The position numbers and the translations under genes were made by a program. This document shows positions 16,176 through 24,913 of a DNA stretch of 64,000 nt, piece by piece. Source of the stretch: Subdoligranulum sp. CAG:314 (GTDB lineage: Bacteria; Bacillota; Clostridia; Christensenellales; CAG-314); assembly GCA_000437915.1 (NCBI GenBank), contig FR901000.1, forward strand, positions 31,773 through 95,772. The letters run 5' to 3'. The stretch's first letter is position 1. Every line of letters starts with the position of its first letter. The notes under the pieces are model-generated. The model did not search any database, was not told where the DNA came from, and saw only the letters and a list, made by a program, of their open reading frames with translations.

Positions 16176-17252
16176 TTATTCTCCCTTTTCCAGCCTTGCG
16201 GTTTGGTCGGCAAGTCTCAACGCTTCTATCATCTGACCTATATCGCCGTTCATAAAGCTGTCCAACGAATAAAGCGTAAAATTTATTCTGTGGTCGGTGA
16301 CTCTGCCCTGCGGAAAATTGTAGGTGCGGATTCTTTCGCTCCTGTCGCCCGTCCCCACCTGAGTTTTTCTCGCGTCGGCATACTCCTTGTCCGCCTGCGA
16401 GCGATAAAAATCGTAAAGTTTGCTTTTGAGCGTTTTCATCGCCTTTTCGCGGTTTTTTATCTGACTGCGCTCGTCCTGACAGCAAACCACGATTCCGGTT
16501 GGAAGATGCGTCATGCGAATTGCGCTTTCCGTCTTGTTTACGTGCTGCCCTCCCGCGCCGCCGCTGCGATAAGTGTCTATTTTCAAATCCTTTTCGTTGA
16601 TTTCTATTTCCACATCCTCCGCCTCGGGCAAAACGGCTACCGTTATCGTGGAGGTGTGAATCCGCCCCTGAGACTCCGTTTCGGGAACGCGCTGCACCCT
16701 GTGCACGCCGCTCTCGAACTTGAATTTGCTGTACGCGCCCGCTCCCACAACTATGAAAGAGGCTTCTTTAAGTCCGCCCAGCTCCATTTCGTTGCTGTCA
16801 AGCTCCTCAATCTTAAACCGCTGCTTTTCGGCGAACATATAGTACATCCGCTTTATTTGCGCGGCAAACAGCGCGGCTTCGTCGCCGCCCGCCCCCGCCC
16901 TTATCTCCACTATGACGTTTTTTTCGTCGTTGGGGTCAACGTGAAGCAAAAGCACTTTGAGCCGTTGCTCCAATTCTTCCTTTTGAGTTTTGAGAACGCC
17001 TATTTCCTCATGCAGAAGCTGCGACATTTCTTTGTCCTTTTCCGTTTCGAGGGCGGCAATCGACATGGTAAGATTGTCGTCCGCGCGCTTCCACTCCCTG
17101 TATACGTTTACGACGTCTTGCAGACCGCTGTGCTCCTTTACCAGCTTTTTCCAGACGGAATTGTCGGCAATGATTTCCGGACGGGAAATTTCGGCAGTCA
17201 GAAATTCGTACCTGTCCTCTATTTTTTTCAGCTTGTCAAACATCGGGTTCAT
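16176..17252 (-). CDS. prfA: peptide chain release factor 1
   Basis: Recognises UAA/UAG and triggers peptide release. The 358-residue protein has the PxT codon-reading motif as PET (RVPETESQGRIHTS) and the catalytic GGQ (SGGAGGQHVNK, near residue 234), whose Gln is the substrate of PrmC. The gene for the PrmC fusion protein lies immediately upstream (18-nt gap), the usual prmC-prfA pairing. Confidence 0.97.
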   Translation of the reverse strand: MNPMFDKLKKIEDRYEFLTAEISRPEIIADNSVWKKLVKEHSGLQDVVNVYREWKRADDNLTMSIAALETEKDKEMSQLLHEEIGVLKTQKEELEQRLKVLLLHVDPNDEKNVIVEIRAGAGGDEAALFAAQIKRMYYMFAEKQRFKIEELDSNEMELGGLKEASFIVVGAGAYSKFKFESGVHRVQRVPETESQGRIHTSTITVAVLPEAEDVEIEINEKDLKIDTYRSGGAGGQHVNKTESAIRMTHLPTGIVVCCQDERSQIKNREKAMKTLKSKLYDFYRSQADKEYADARKTQVGTGDRSERIRTYNFPQGRVTDHRINFTLYSLDSFMNGDIGQMIEALRLADQTARLEKGE

Positions 17253-17270
17253 CTTGTATGCCTTAAATAT

Positions 17271-19019
17271 TTATTTTTTCTGCGCCAGAATCATGCGCTC
17301 TATGTCGTCGTAGTCCTTTTTTATGTTTACGAAAAAGTTTTCGCGCAGCAAGCCTGCAACCAGCTCCGCCTGCCCGTAACCCACTTCAAGGTAAAGTCTG
17401 CCGCCCGATTTCAAAAAATCCGACGCCCGTCTTGCTATTATACGATAAAAATCAAGCCCGTCCGCGCCGCCGTCGAGGGCAACGCGCGGTTCGTGTTCCC
17501 TCACGTTTACGTCAAGCCTGTCTATTTCTTCCGTTTTCACATAGGGAGGATTGCACACTATCATGTCAAAGACGCCTTTTAATCCGTCAAACATATCCGT
17601 CCTGACAAAATGCGCCTTGACTTTGAGCTTTTTGGCATTGCGTCCGGCAACTTTAAGCGCCTCCGCCGATATATCCGCCAAAGTCACGTCCGCGCCCGTC
17701 TTTTTGGCAATAGTAAGCCCCACACACCCGCTGCCGCAGCAAAGGTCGAGCACTCTGTCGCCCTTGTCCAGGACGTTTAGCGCCTGCTCCGTCAAAAGCT
17801 CCGTTTCGGGACGTGGAATAAGCACGTTTTCGTTGACCTCGAACTCGTATTCGAAAAACTGCGCCGAGCCGAGCACATATTGCAGAGGCTTGCCCTCCGC
17901 CACCTGCTTCAACATCCTTTCGGCTTTGAGACGCGCTCCGAAGCTTATCGTGACGCGGGAGTCGGTCAGGGCGCTTCGTTTGACTTTGAGCAGCGAGCAC
18001 AGAATCCAGTCCCAATCCGCCTGCAAGCCCTTCTCCTCGACGAATTGGCGTTTTTCCGCGCGAAAATCCGTCACGGGCACGGGCGGGGGAAAGCTTACCG
18101 TCTCCTTTTCGGGGTTTGCGTCAAGCTCCAGAACGGCATTGAAAGCCGCAATCGCCACCTCGCACATCGAGTCGTCCGGCTCCTTTGTCGTCAGTCGCTG
18201 CATCTGCTTGCCAAGCCACTTGAAGGGCACGAACAAAAAGAAATCCGACCTTGCGAGAAGCATAAGAAACTCATAGGAAACAGCGGCGGTAAGCGGCAGC
18301 ATAGCAAGCTTTATGCCCGCTCGCACAAATACGTTTTTAAAAAACAGACGGAAATTGCAAGCCTCCGCGACAATGCCCGCCGCAATCATAAGCACGACGG
18401 AAATTATTATTACGAAAACGACGAAGCTTGTTCCGCAGCGGTCGTGGTGCTTGCTCGAGCTCTGCACGTTTTCCACCGTCAGCTCCTTTTCCGCTTCAAA
18501 GCAATTGATTGTTTTGTGTTCCGCGCCGTGATACATAAAAACGCGCCGCACGTCCTTGACAGACGCGCAAAACACGAAGTAGCCCAGCATTATGACGACT
18601 TTGACTGCGCTGTCAATGAGCAGCGTTCCCATATTCGTAAGTTCGGTTTTGAAAATCTTTTCGATAAGTTGGGGCACAAGGCTGGGAAGAAAAATAAACA
18701 GCGCGACCGCCAGCACCAGCCCGAGCAAAAGCGAAACCGCCATTGCCGCCTTAAAGCCCTTTTGGTCGGTGTCGGAGGCTTCCTCCCCCGCTATTTCGGC
18801 GGATTTGTAAAGAATCCTGGTGCCCGAAACAAGAGACGCGACAAGATTGACGACGCCTCTGACAAAGGGAATTTTCCCCGCTTTGGATTTCTTTTTGAGC
18901 CGTGTGGTTTCCAGTCTGATTTCGCCCGATTCGTCCCGCACGGCAAGCGCCATAGAGGTTTCTCCGCGCATCATAACGCCTTCGATAACCGCCTGACCGC
19001 CTATTTTTGTTTTTGCCAT
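17271..19019 (-). CDS. prmC: fusion of DUF1385 membrane protein and PrmC release-factor methyltransferase
   Basis: The ATG at 19019 (AAGGAAA upstream) opens a 582-residue protein beginning MAKTKIGGQAVIEGVMMRG, the DUF1385 (YqhQ) start. Residues 1-300 are DUF1385 with membrane helices near 90-115, 135-155, 195-225 and 230-250, and the MYHGAEHKTINCFE motif. After a linker, residues about 330-582 are a complete PrmC: SAM motif VLDLCCGSGCVGLTIA (about 420) and catalytic NPPY (490-493). PrmC methylates the GGQ glutamine of RF1/RF2. In most Firmicutes the two are separate adjacent genes. I see no frameshift or stop between the halves. Confidence 0.93.
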   Translation of the reverse strand: MAKTKIGGQAVIEGVMMRGETSMALAVRDESGEIRLETTRLKKKSKAGKIPFVRGVVNLVASLVSGTRILYKSAEIAGEEASDTDQKGFKAAMAVSLLLGLVLAVALFIFLPSLVPQLIEKIFKTELTNMGTLLIDSAVKVVIMLGYFVFCASVKDVRRVFMYHGAEHKTINCFEAEKELTVENVQSSSKHHDRCGTSFVVFVIIISVVLMIAAGIVAEACNFRLFFKNVFVRAGIKLAMLPLTAAVSYEFLMLLARSDFFLFVPFKWLGKQMQRLTTKEPDDSMCEVAIAAFNAVLELDANPEKETVSFPPPVPVTDFRAEKRQFVEEKGLQADWDWILCSLLKVKRSALTDSRVTISFGARLKAERMLKQVAEGKPLQYVLGSAQFFEYEFEVNENVLIPRPETELLTEQALNVLDKGDRVLDLCCGSGCVGLTIAKKTGADVTLADISAEALKVAGRNAKKLKVKAHFVRTDMFDGLKGVFDMIVCNPPYVKTEEIDRLDVNVREHEPRVALDGGADGLDFYRIIARRASDFLKSGGRLYLEVGYGQAELVAGLLRENFFVNIKKDYDDIERMILAQKK

Positions 19020-19104
19020 ATTTTCCTTATTGTCTAAAAGTATATCAAAGCGCCGCGTTTTAAGCAACTAAAAGGGAGCGGCGGCAAGGTATTTTTTTCT
19101 TTGT

Positions 19105-19136
19105 ACAACAAAAGAGCACAGAAATAATTCTGTGCC
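19105..19136 (-). terminator. intrinsic terminator of rpmE
   Basis: On the minus strand, GCACAG/CTGTGC with an AT-rich loop followed by TCTTTTGTTGT. Confidence 0.65.
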
Positions 19137-19156
19137 CGTAAACCAAGTCACAAATT

Positions 19157-19360
19157 TCAGATACCGTATCTTTTCTTGAATTTGTCCACGCGTCCGCCCG
19201 CGTCCACCAGCTTTTGTTTGCCTGTGAAATAAGGGTGGCACTTGTTGCAAATTTCGACCTTGATAACATTATCCTTCTTGGTGGAGCCGGTCTTGAATGT
19301 CTCGCCGCAGGCGCAGACAACCGTAACCTCGTGATAATTAGGATGAATATTCTCTTTCAT
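19157..19360 (-). CDS. rpmE: 50S ribosomal protein L31, zinc-binding form
   Basis: 67 residues from the ATG at 19360 (AGAGGT upstream), beginning MKENIHPNYHEVTVVCACG. It has the four zinc cysteines of the C+ type: CAC near residue 16 and CNKC near residue 37. The longer in-frame extension upstream covers the promoter and is not coding. The C+ form carries zinc and is usually replaced by a C- paralogue under zinc limitation; no C- copy is in the window. Confidence 0.96.
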   Translation of the reverse strand: MKENIHPNYHEVTVVCACGETFKTGSTKKDNVIKVEICNKCHPYFTGKQKLVDAGGRVDKFKKRYGI

Positions 19361-19394
19361 AGCCGTTACCTCTAAAAATTTCAATAGCCTTGCT

Positions 19395-19423
19395 ATTATA
19401 TACCTCGCCGCGCGATAAGTCAA
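19395..19423 (-). promoter_or_regulatory. sigma-A promoter of rpmE
   Basis: TTGACT (19418-19423), a 17-bp spacer and TATAAT (19395-19400) on the minus strand. Confidence 0.85.
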
Positions 19424-19489
19424 GGATTTTCGATAAATTTACCGTCTGAATTTTCTTACGGTTATTCGGTAGATTTTTTTTCTTGTTTT

Positions 19490-19498
19490 TGGTATAAT
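19490..19498 (+). promoter_or_regulatory. extended -10 promoter of the MDR dehydrogenase gene
   Basis: TGGTATAAT (TATAAT at 19493-19498), 27 nt upstream of the coding start. No good -35 box is seen. Confidence 0.6.
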
Positions 19499-19525
19499 GC
19501 AACCGATGCAAAAAGGAGTTTTCTT

Positions 19526-20545
19526 TTGAAAGCATGGAAGTACAGCAAGCCTGACGGCGTCAGGCTCAAAGTAGATTTGCCCAGCAGTCTGACCGAGGAC
19601 AAAACCGTAAAAGTAAAAATCGAAAAAGTCTTGACGGGCAATTTCGAGAAAAAACTCATTTCGGGAGAAACGGACTGCCCCGACGGACTCACGGTCGGGA
19701 GGTTTGCCGTCGGCGTCGTAAGCGAATTGTTCGACGCGGACAAAAGCAAATTCAACCGCATAGACCGCGTGGTCATAGAGCCTCATTTGCCCTGCGGCAA
19801 CTGTCTCCCCTGCCGCAACGGAAAGTATGCCGCCTGCGAAAATATGCAGTGTCTCGGACAGACGCAAAACGGATTGCTGCAAGACTTTATCACCCTGCCC
19901 GAAAGCTGTCTGCACAAAATCCCCGAGCCTTTGAAATCGGAAAACGCGCTGATAACAGAGCACGTCGCGTTGGCAATACATATACTCGACGCGTTGAGAC
20001 TTGAAAAAGGCGAGCACATAGCAATTTTTTCGGGAAGCAAGTTGGGAGTGATTTTGGCGCAGCTTGCCAGCTACTATCAGGCAATCCCCGTGCTTGTGGA
20101 CGAGGACGGCGACGCACTCGCCATAGCCTCCGCAAACAACATTTATTACGCCTTCAACCCGAAAAACTGCGACGTGATAAAAGAATTGTTTTCAATCACG
20201 GGCGGACGGCGCTGCGAAAAGGTGGCTTATCTTGCAAACGACGCAAGCGGCGTGGACGACGCGGTAAACGCCTGCGCCTTCAACGCAAAGCTGTGCGTGG
20301 GAGGCTTTGTGGACGACAGACTGAAAATAAATCTGCCCCAAGCCTTAAAAAAGAATATAACCCTCTGCACAGCGCGCACGGGCTACGGAAACTATCCTTC
20401 GGCGCTCAACCTATTGACCAACAAAGTAATAAAAATGTCCGACTTTAAAAGGACGGATATTTCGTTCGACAAATTCGACGGGGAGTTTCCCAAAATCGAC
20501 GCGCACGAGCTTGACTACGGCGCGGTTGTGGTAAATCTCGACTGA
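19526..20545 (+). CDS. zinc-type alcohol dehydrogenase-like protein (MDR), catalytic site degenerate
   Basis: The 339 residues begin at a TTG codon (AAAAGGAG 7 nt before). The structural-zinc lobe is intact: C90, C93, C96 and C104 in CGNCLPCRNGKYAAC. The catalytic-zinc ligands are not evident: the usual Cys position reads VLTGNF and the GHE motif reads GRF (58-60). The NAD-binding glycine motif is also altered (FSGSKLGVILAQLA). It may therefore be a non-catalytic or changed-function member of the medium-chain dehydrogenases. It stands alone between its own promoter and terminator. Confidence 0.8.
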   Translation: MKAWKYSKPDGVRLKVDLPSSLTEDKTVKVKIEKVLTGNFEKKLISGETDCPDGLTVGRFAVGVVSELFDADKSKFNRIDRVVIEPHLPCGNCLPCRNGKYAACENMQCLGQTQNGLLQDFITLPESCLHKIPEPLKSENALITEHVALAIHILDALRLEKGEHIAIFSGSKLGVILAQLASYYQAIPVLVDEDGDALAIASANNIYYAFNPKNCDVIKELFSITGGRRCEKVAYLANDASGVDDAVNACAFNAKLCVGGFVDDRLKINLPQALKKNITLCTARTGYGNYPSALNLLTNKVIKMSDFKRTDISFDKFDGEFPKIDAHELDYGAVVVNLD

Positions 20546-20580
20546 ATAAAAATCAATAAAAAGAATAATTTTTTTCGCAT

Positions 20581-20608
20581 AAAAAAACCGCAGAAGTTCT
20601 GCGGTTTT
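20581..20608. terminator. bidirectional terminator between the MDR gene and murC
   Basis: A palindromic stem CCGCAGAA/TTCTGCGG with A/T tracts on both sides, between convergent genes. Confidence 0.85.
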
Positions 20609-20630
20609 AGCGTTTCGTTTGCTTGACCCG

Positions 20631-22004
20631 TCATCCTCGGGGAGACAGCAGCTCCTCGTCGCACATATCGATTACGTCTCCCGCTCCGACTATAAGCACT
20701 ATGTCGTTTTTTTTCGCCGTTTCCTTTATTTTACGTTTTGCGGCGGCAAAGTCGGCGACGTATTCGCAGGGCGTCACCCTGTCGACGGCGGCGGCAAGAG
20801 CTTCGCCGCTTACGTTTTCAATGGGTTTTTCGCGCGCGGCGTAAACAGGCAGTATCCACAGCTTTTTTACGCCCGAAAAGCAGTAAACAAAGCTGTCGAA
20901 CAGTCCCTTCGTCCTGCTGTATGTATGCGGCTGAAAAACCATATATATGTTGTCGAAGTTTTTCAGCTTGACCGCGTCCAGTAGAGCCTTGATTTCGGAA
21001 GGATGATGCGCGTAGTCCGCCACTATGTTGGTGTAGCCGCAGTCGAAGGTTTCGTAGCGGCGGCTCACTCCAGAAAAGCCCGACAGCAGCATACACACCG
21101 TTTTTATATCCAGCCCGAGACAGAAACAGGCGGCGAGAGCGGCAAGCGCGTTGTAAACATTGTGTTTGCCCGCAACCTTCAAATCGATATGTCCTTCCTT
21201 TCGTCCCTTTATTTTTACGTCAAAAGAAAAATTGCCGTTTGTCTGCGTCAGTTTTACGCCGCGCACGTCGCAAAACGGTTTCAGTCCAAACGTAACCTTT
21301 TTGCCCTTGATTCTCGCGCGCGTAAAAGCGTCCACTCCGTCGGCATTGAGCACGACAAAGCCGTCGGCGCGGGTGTTTTGCGTAAAAGCAACGAAACTGT
21401 CCTTGATATGTTTCAGATTTTTGAAATAATCGGTATGGTCCAGCTCCATATTAAGCAGCACGGAGACGTAAGGATGCAGATATCTGAAACTTTCTCTGTA
21501 CTCGCACGCCTCGCTGACGCAGAATTCTCCGCCGCCCTTTTCAAAATTGCTGCCCGTGCGCTTCAACACGCCGCCGATAAAGACTGCGGGCTTTTTTTGA
21601 AGTCCGTCAAGCACGTGCGCCAGCATGCCCGTAGTGGTGGTTTTGCCGTGACTTCCGCATACCGCAACGCCGAAGGGATAATCGTCGAAAATGTCCCCCA
21701 AAGCCTGCTCGCGGGGCACGAGCGGAATGGAATTTTCCCTGCAAAAAGTCAGCTCCACATTGTCCTCCTTTACCGCCGAAGTGTATATACAAAGTTTGAC
21801 GGCGGTTTTGTCTATATTGCTTGCGTCATGTCCTATGCAAACCTCGGCGCCCAGCCCGCGCAGCAACAGCGTCTGCTCGTTTTCCCTGACGTCGCTGCCG
21901 CTTACCGCATAGCCCTCCGCCAGAAAATATTGCGCCAATGCGCTCATGCTGATACCGCCTATACCTACCAGATGAATCTTTTCTCTCAACTTAAATTCTT
22001 CCAT
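20631..22004 (-). CDS. murC: UDP-N-acetylmuramate--L-alanine ligase
   Basis: Adds L-alanine to UDP-MurNAc in peptidoglycan precursor synthesis. The 457 residues show the Rossmann start VGIGGISMSALAQ (13-25), the ATP-binding GSHGKTTTTG (117-126) and the Mur-ligase central and C-terminal domains (DYAHHPSEIKALL; VFQPHTYSRTKGL). The start codon has no Shine-Dalgarno site, and a TATAAT box lies only 10 nt upstream, implying a very short leader. Confidence 0.97.
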   Translation of the reverse strand: MEEFKLREKIHLVGIGGISMSALAQYFLAEGYAVSGSDVRENEQTLLLRGLGAEVCIGHDASNIDKTAVKLCIYTSAVKEDNVELTFCRENSIPLVPREQALGDIFDDYPFGVAVCGSHGKTTTTGMLAHVLDGLQKKPAVFIGGVLKRTGSNFEKGGGEFCVSEACEYRESFRYLHPYVSVLLNMELDHTDYFKNLKHIKDSFVAFTQNTRADGFVVLNADGVDAFTRARIKGKKVTFGLKPFCDVRGVKLTQTNGNFSFDVKIKGRKEGHIDLKVAGKHNVYNALAALAACFCLGLDIKTVCMLLSGFSGVSRRYETFDCGYTNIVADYAHHPSEIKALLDAVKLKNFDNIYMVFQPHTYSRTKGLFDSFVYCFSGVKKLWILPVYAAREKPIENVSGEALAAAVDRVTPCEYVADFAAAKRKIKETAKKNDIVLIVGAGDVIDMCDEELLSPRG

Positions 22005-22069
22005 ATTAAATTTTATTATAAAATGTGAAATTTAAGTTAAATTTTTTATGAAAAATTTTAATTAAAGTA

Positions 22070-22098
22070 TTGTGTTATTTTGAATTTTATAGTATAAT
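22070..22098 (+). promoter_or_regulatory. promoter of spoVG
   Basis: TTGTGT (22070-22075), a 17-bp spacer and TATAAT (22093-22098). This is sigma-A-like; Bacillus spoVG is sigma-H dependent, and no clear sigma-H site was found here. Confidence 0.7.
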
Positions 22099-22137
22099 AG
22101 TACCACCTTCGGGAAAACATTTTAAAGAGGTTACATC

Positions 22138-22395
22138 ATGAACATTTCTGACATCAGAATCCGCAAAGTCGAAAACGATGAAAACAAGCTCAGGGGCATT
22201 GCTTCAATCACCATAGACGATTGCTTTGTCATACACGACATCAAAATAATCGAAGGCAAAGAAAGTCTCTTTATCGCGATGCCCAGCCGCAAAACCAAGG
22301 AAGGCGAATACAAGGACATTGCCCATCCCATAAACAGCGAAACAAGGCAAATGCTTTCGGACGCCGTTTTGAAAGCGTACAACAATGCGGAGTAA
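22138..22395 (+). CDS. spoVG: septation regulator / RNA- and DNA-binding protein SpoVG
   Basis: 85 residues matching SpoVG throughout (MNISDIRIRKVENDENKLRG, IHDIKIIEGKESLFIAMPSR, DIAHPINSETRQML). SpoVG is a broadly conserved nucleic-acid-binding regulator that affects septation and sporulation in Bacillus. AGAGG precedes the start, and a terminator follows. It diverges from murC, unlike the common purR-yabJ-spoVG order. Confidence 0.97.
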   Translation: MNISDIRIRKVENDENKLRGIASITIDDCFVIHDIKIIEGKESLFIAMPSRKTKEGEYKDIAHPINSETRQMLSDAVLKAYNNAE

Positions 22396-22406
22396 ATTTT
22401 AAGGCA

Positions 22407-22436
22407 AAAGGACTGTCATGCGGCAGTCCTTTTTTC
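22407..22436 (+). terminator. terminator of spoVG
   Basis: AAGGACTG/CAGTCCTT stem followed by TTTTT. It overlaps the last codons of the convergent ATPase gene. Confidence 0.85.
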
Positions 22437-24809
22437 ATATCCCGTTTTCTTTCTGTTGTTAATCAGTTCAAGCGCTATTCTGCCGACAACGCACACCACG
22501 ACGGAAACCGCGACTGCGATGACAACGATCAGCGCGTGCCCCTTTACGTCTACCAGCCCGATGAGGTTTCTGGCAAAGGGCACTGTCAGCCCCAGCGCCA
22601 CCAGCGCCGCGCTGCCGAGAGCCACGCACAGGTTGACCCAATTGAACGGATAACACAATACGCACAGCGCAGCCACTCCCGACAAAGTCATTGCGATTGT
22701 TGACAGCGTCATAAGCTGCGCGTCGTTTATATTCGCCGGAGCGCCCAAGCCGAAACTCTCATACAGATACATAATCCCCACAGACAGACTCAAAGCCAGC
22801 CCTGACGGAATGGTTCTTATCAACGTATTTGAAATAAACCTGCCCGTAATAAGCTCCTTGTTGGGTTTAAGCGCCAAAAAGAACGAGGGCAGACCGATTA
22901 CCAAAAACTCAATCAGATACAGATTGCGCGGCTCGAAAGGATATTCCCTGCCCAGGCAAATCATGAGAAGCGTGGTGAATATGGTCATCGTCGTTTTCAT
23001 CAGAAACAGGCTTGATGAGTTTTGTATGTTGTTTACCACGCGCCTGCCCTCAGCCACAACGCTCGGCATGGAAGAAAATTTGCTGTCGAAAAGCACAAGA
23101 TGCGCCACGCTCTTGCTCGCCTGACTGCCCGCGCCCATGGCAACGGCGCAGTCCGCCTCCTTCATTGCCAGAATGTCGTTTACGCCGTCGCCCGTCATAG
23201 CCACAGTCTTTCCGTCAAGCTTGAACTGTTTTATAAGCAACGCCTTTTGCTCCGGATTGACTCTGCCGAAAACCGTGTAACGCCTGCTTGCCGCAACAAC
23301 CTCCTCGTCCGTCATGCCGTCGAGGCTGACAAAGTTTTCCGCGTCGGGAACGCCCGCCTCCTTGGCAATGACGGAAACGGTCTGCGGGTTGTCGCCGCTT
23401 ATAACCTTTAAGAGCACGTCGTTTTCTTTAAACCACTTGATGGTCTCTATTGCGTCGGGACGGACGGTGTCTTTGAGCACCAACAGACCGAGCTGAACCA
23501 GGTCGTCGGGCAATTCGTCGCCGCACATACATTTTTCGCTGAAAGCTACAAGCAGCACTCTCTTGCCCTGTTTGGCGTATTCATCGACGCTTTCCATGCA
23601 TTTTTTTGCGGCGGGAACAAACTCGGGCGCGCCCACAACCAGAGTGCCACGCTCATTAAAGCTCACAGCGCTGTATTTCCGCGCGGAGGAAAAAGGAACG
23701 ACCTTTGAAAAATTAAGCTTTCCGCCCGCTCCGAAATAATTTTCAAGCGCGCGCGCCGTCTGATTTTTTTCGCCCGTAGCAGAAATAAACTCGGGCATAA
23801 GCTCGTAAAGAAGCCCGCTTTCTTCGCAAAGCACCGTTTCCACCGTCATTGTGCCGTCCGTGATTGTCCCCGTTTTGTCGAGGCAGAGCACGTTTACGCG
23901 GGCAAGCATTTCTATACAGTACAAATCCTTGACCATCGCCTTTTTGGAAGCGAGCCTGATTACGGAAACGGTCAGCGCAACGCTTGTCAAAAGCACCATT
24001 CCCGACGGAATCATGCCTATCATGCTGCCCGACGTCTGAATAAGCGCCTGCCTCCACTCCGCATAACCGCCAAGCTGGTGCACGGTTGTAAAAAACGTGG
24101 CGATTCCAAGCGGAAAAATGATAATCGCCAGCACCTTGATAATGGCGTTTATCGAGCGCATAAGCTCGGATTTCGGCTTCTGATATTTTTTTGCCTTTGC
24201 CGCAAGCGTCTGCACGTAGCTCATCGCGCCCACCTTTTCCACCCGCGCAAGACAGCTGCCGCTTATTGCAAAGCTGCCGGAAAGCAAGGTGTCGTTTTGC
24301 GCTTTTCTCACAGGCTCGGACTCTCCGGTAAGCAGAGACTCGTCCGTTTCCAGCTGCCCTTCGAGCAGCACGCAATCGGCGCATATCTGATTGCCCGCTT
24401 CAATCTTTATTATGTCGTCGCGCACGACAGACGAAGCGTCGATTGTCTGCTCCCGCCCGTCGCGGATGACCTTGACCTGCGGCGCATTGAGCAAGGACAG
24501 CTTGTCGATTGTCCTTTTCGCCCTAATTTCCTGAACTATGCCTATTGTCGTGTTGGCGATTATTATCACGCCGAAAAGAAGATTGGGATAGCTTCCGAGC
24601 GCCGCCATAAGAATCATTATGGCAAGCCCGAGCAAATTGAAAAATGTGAATATGTTGCCGACAAAAATGGAAGCGTAGGATTTGCCCCCCGTGCGTTTGG
24701 TCGAGTTTCCTAAACCCGCGGCAAGCCTTTCCTCCGCCTCCGCCTGAGTAAGCCCAATCTCTGCGGGCTTCATGACCGAGATTATTTCCGTCGTTTCCTT
24801 GCGTTTCAT
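22416..24809 (-). CDS. cation-translocating P-type ATPase
   Basis: About 797 residues from the ATG at 24809. The phosphorylation motif CLDKTGTITDG has its Asp near residue 311. TGES (LTGESEPV) in the actuator domain and the hinge MTGDGVNDILAMKEADCAVAMG are all present, with about eight to ten membrane helices. No N-terminal heavy-metal domain and no CPC motif are seen, so it is not a P1B metal pump. It resembles the P2-like HAD-IC ATPases of Gram-positives (calcium/magnesium type), but the ion is not identified. The open frame continues upstream, but that stretch is out of family. The start has no Shine-Dalgarno site. Confidence 0.92.
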   Translation of the reverse strand: MKRKETTEIISVMKPAEIGLTQAEAEERLAAGLGNSTKRTGGKSYASIFVGNIFTFFNLLGLAIMILMAALGSYPNLLFGVIIIANTTIGIVQEIRAKRTIDKLSLLNAPQVKVIRDGREQTIDASSVVRDDIIKIEAGNQICADCVLLEGQLETDESLLTGESEPVRKAQNDTLLSGSFAISGSCLARVEKVGAMSYVQTLAAKAKKYQKPKSELMRSINAIIKVLAIIIFPLGIATFFTTVHQLGGYAEWRQALIQTSGSMIGMIPSGMVLLTSVALTVSVIRLASKKAMVKDLYCIEMLARVNVLCLDKTGTITDGTMTVETVLCEESGLLYELMPEFISATGEKNQTARALENYFGAGGKLNFSKVVPFSSARKYSAVSFNERGTLVVGAPEFVPAAKKCMESVDEYAKQGKRVLLVAFSEKCMCGDELPDDLVQLGLLVLKDTVRPDAIETIKWFKENDVLLKVISGDNPQTVSVIAKEAGVPDAENFVSLDGMTDEEVVAASRRYTVFGRVNPEQKALLIKQFKLDGKTVAMTGDGVNDILAMKEADCAVAMGAGSQASKSVAHLVLFDSKFSSMPSVVAEGRRVVNNIQNSSSLFLMKTTMTIFTTLLMICLGREYPFEPRNLYLIEFLVIGLPSFFLALKPNKELITGRFISNTLIRTIPSGLALSLSVGIMYLYESFGLGAPANINDAQLMTLSTIAMTLSGVAALCVLCYPFNWVNLCVALGSAALVALGLTVPFARNLIGLVDVKGHALIVVIAVAVSVVVCVVGRIALELINNRKKTGYEKRTAA

Positions 24810-24815
24810 GGAAAT

Positions 24816-24844
24816 ATTATATCTTAACGGGTGACAAAAGTAAA
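24816..24844 (-). promoter_or_regulatory. promoter of the P-type ATPase gene, abutting the start codon
   Basis: TTTACT (24839-24844), a 17-bp spacer and TATAAT (24816-24821). Only six bases separate the -10 box from the ATG at 24809, so the predicted transcript starts at or next to the start codon. Confidence 0.75.
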
Positions 24845-24857
24845 CTTTTTTCCCGAC

Positions 24858-24885
24858 AAAAAAAACGGCGGAGCAAAGTCCGCCT
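24858..24885 (-). terminator. terminator of the ECF-like gene
   Basis: A GGCGGA/TCCGCC stem followed on the minus strand by TTTTTTTT. Confidence 0.85.
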
Positions 24886-24913
24886 TTGTCAAAAATATTT
24901 ATTTTAAGACCGT

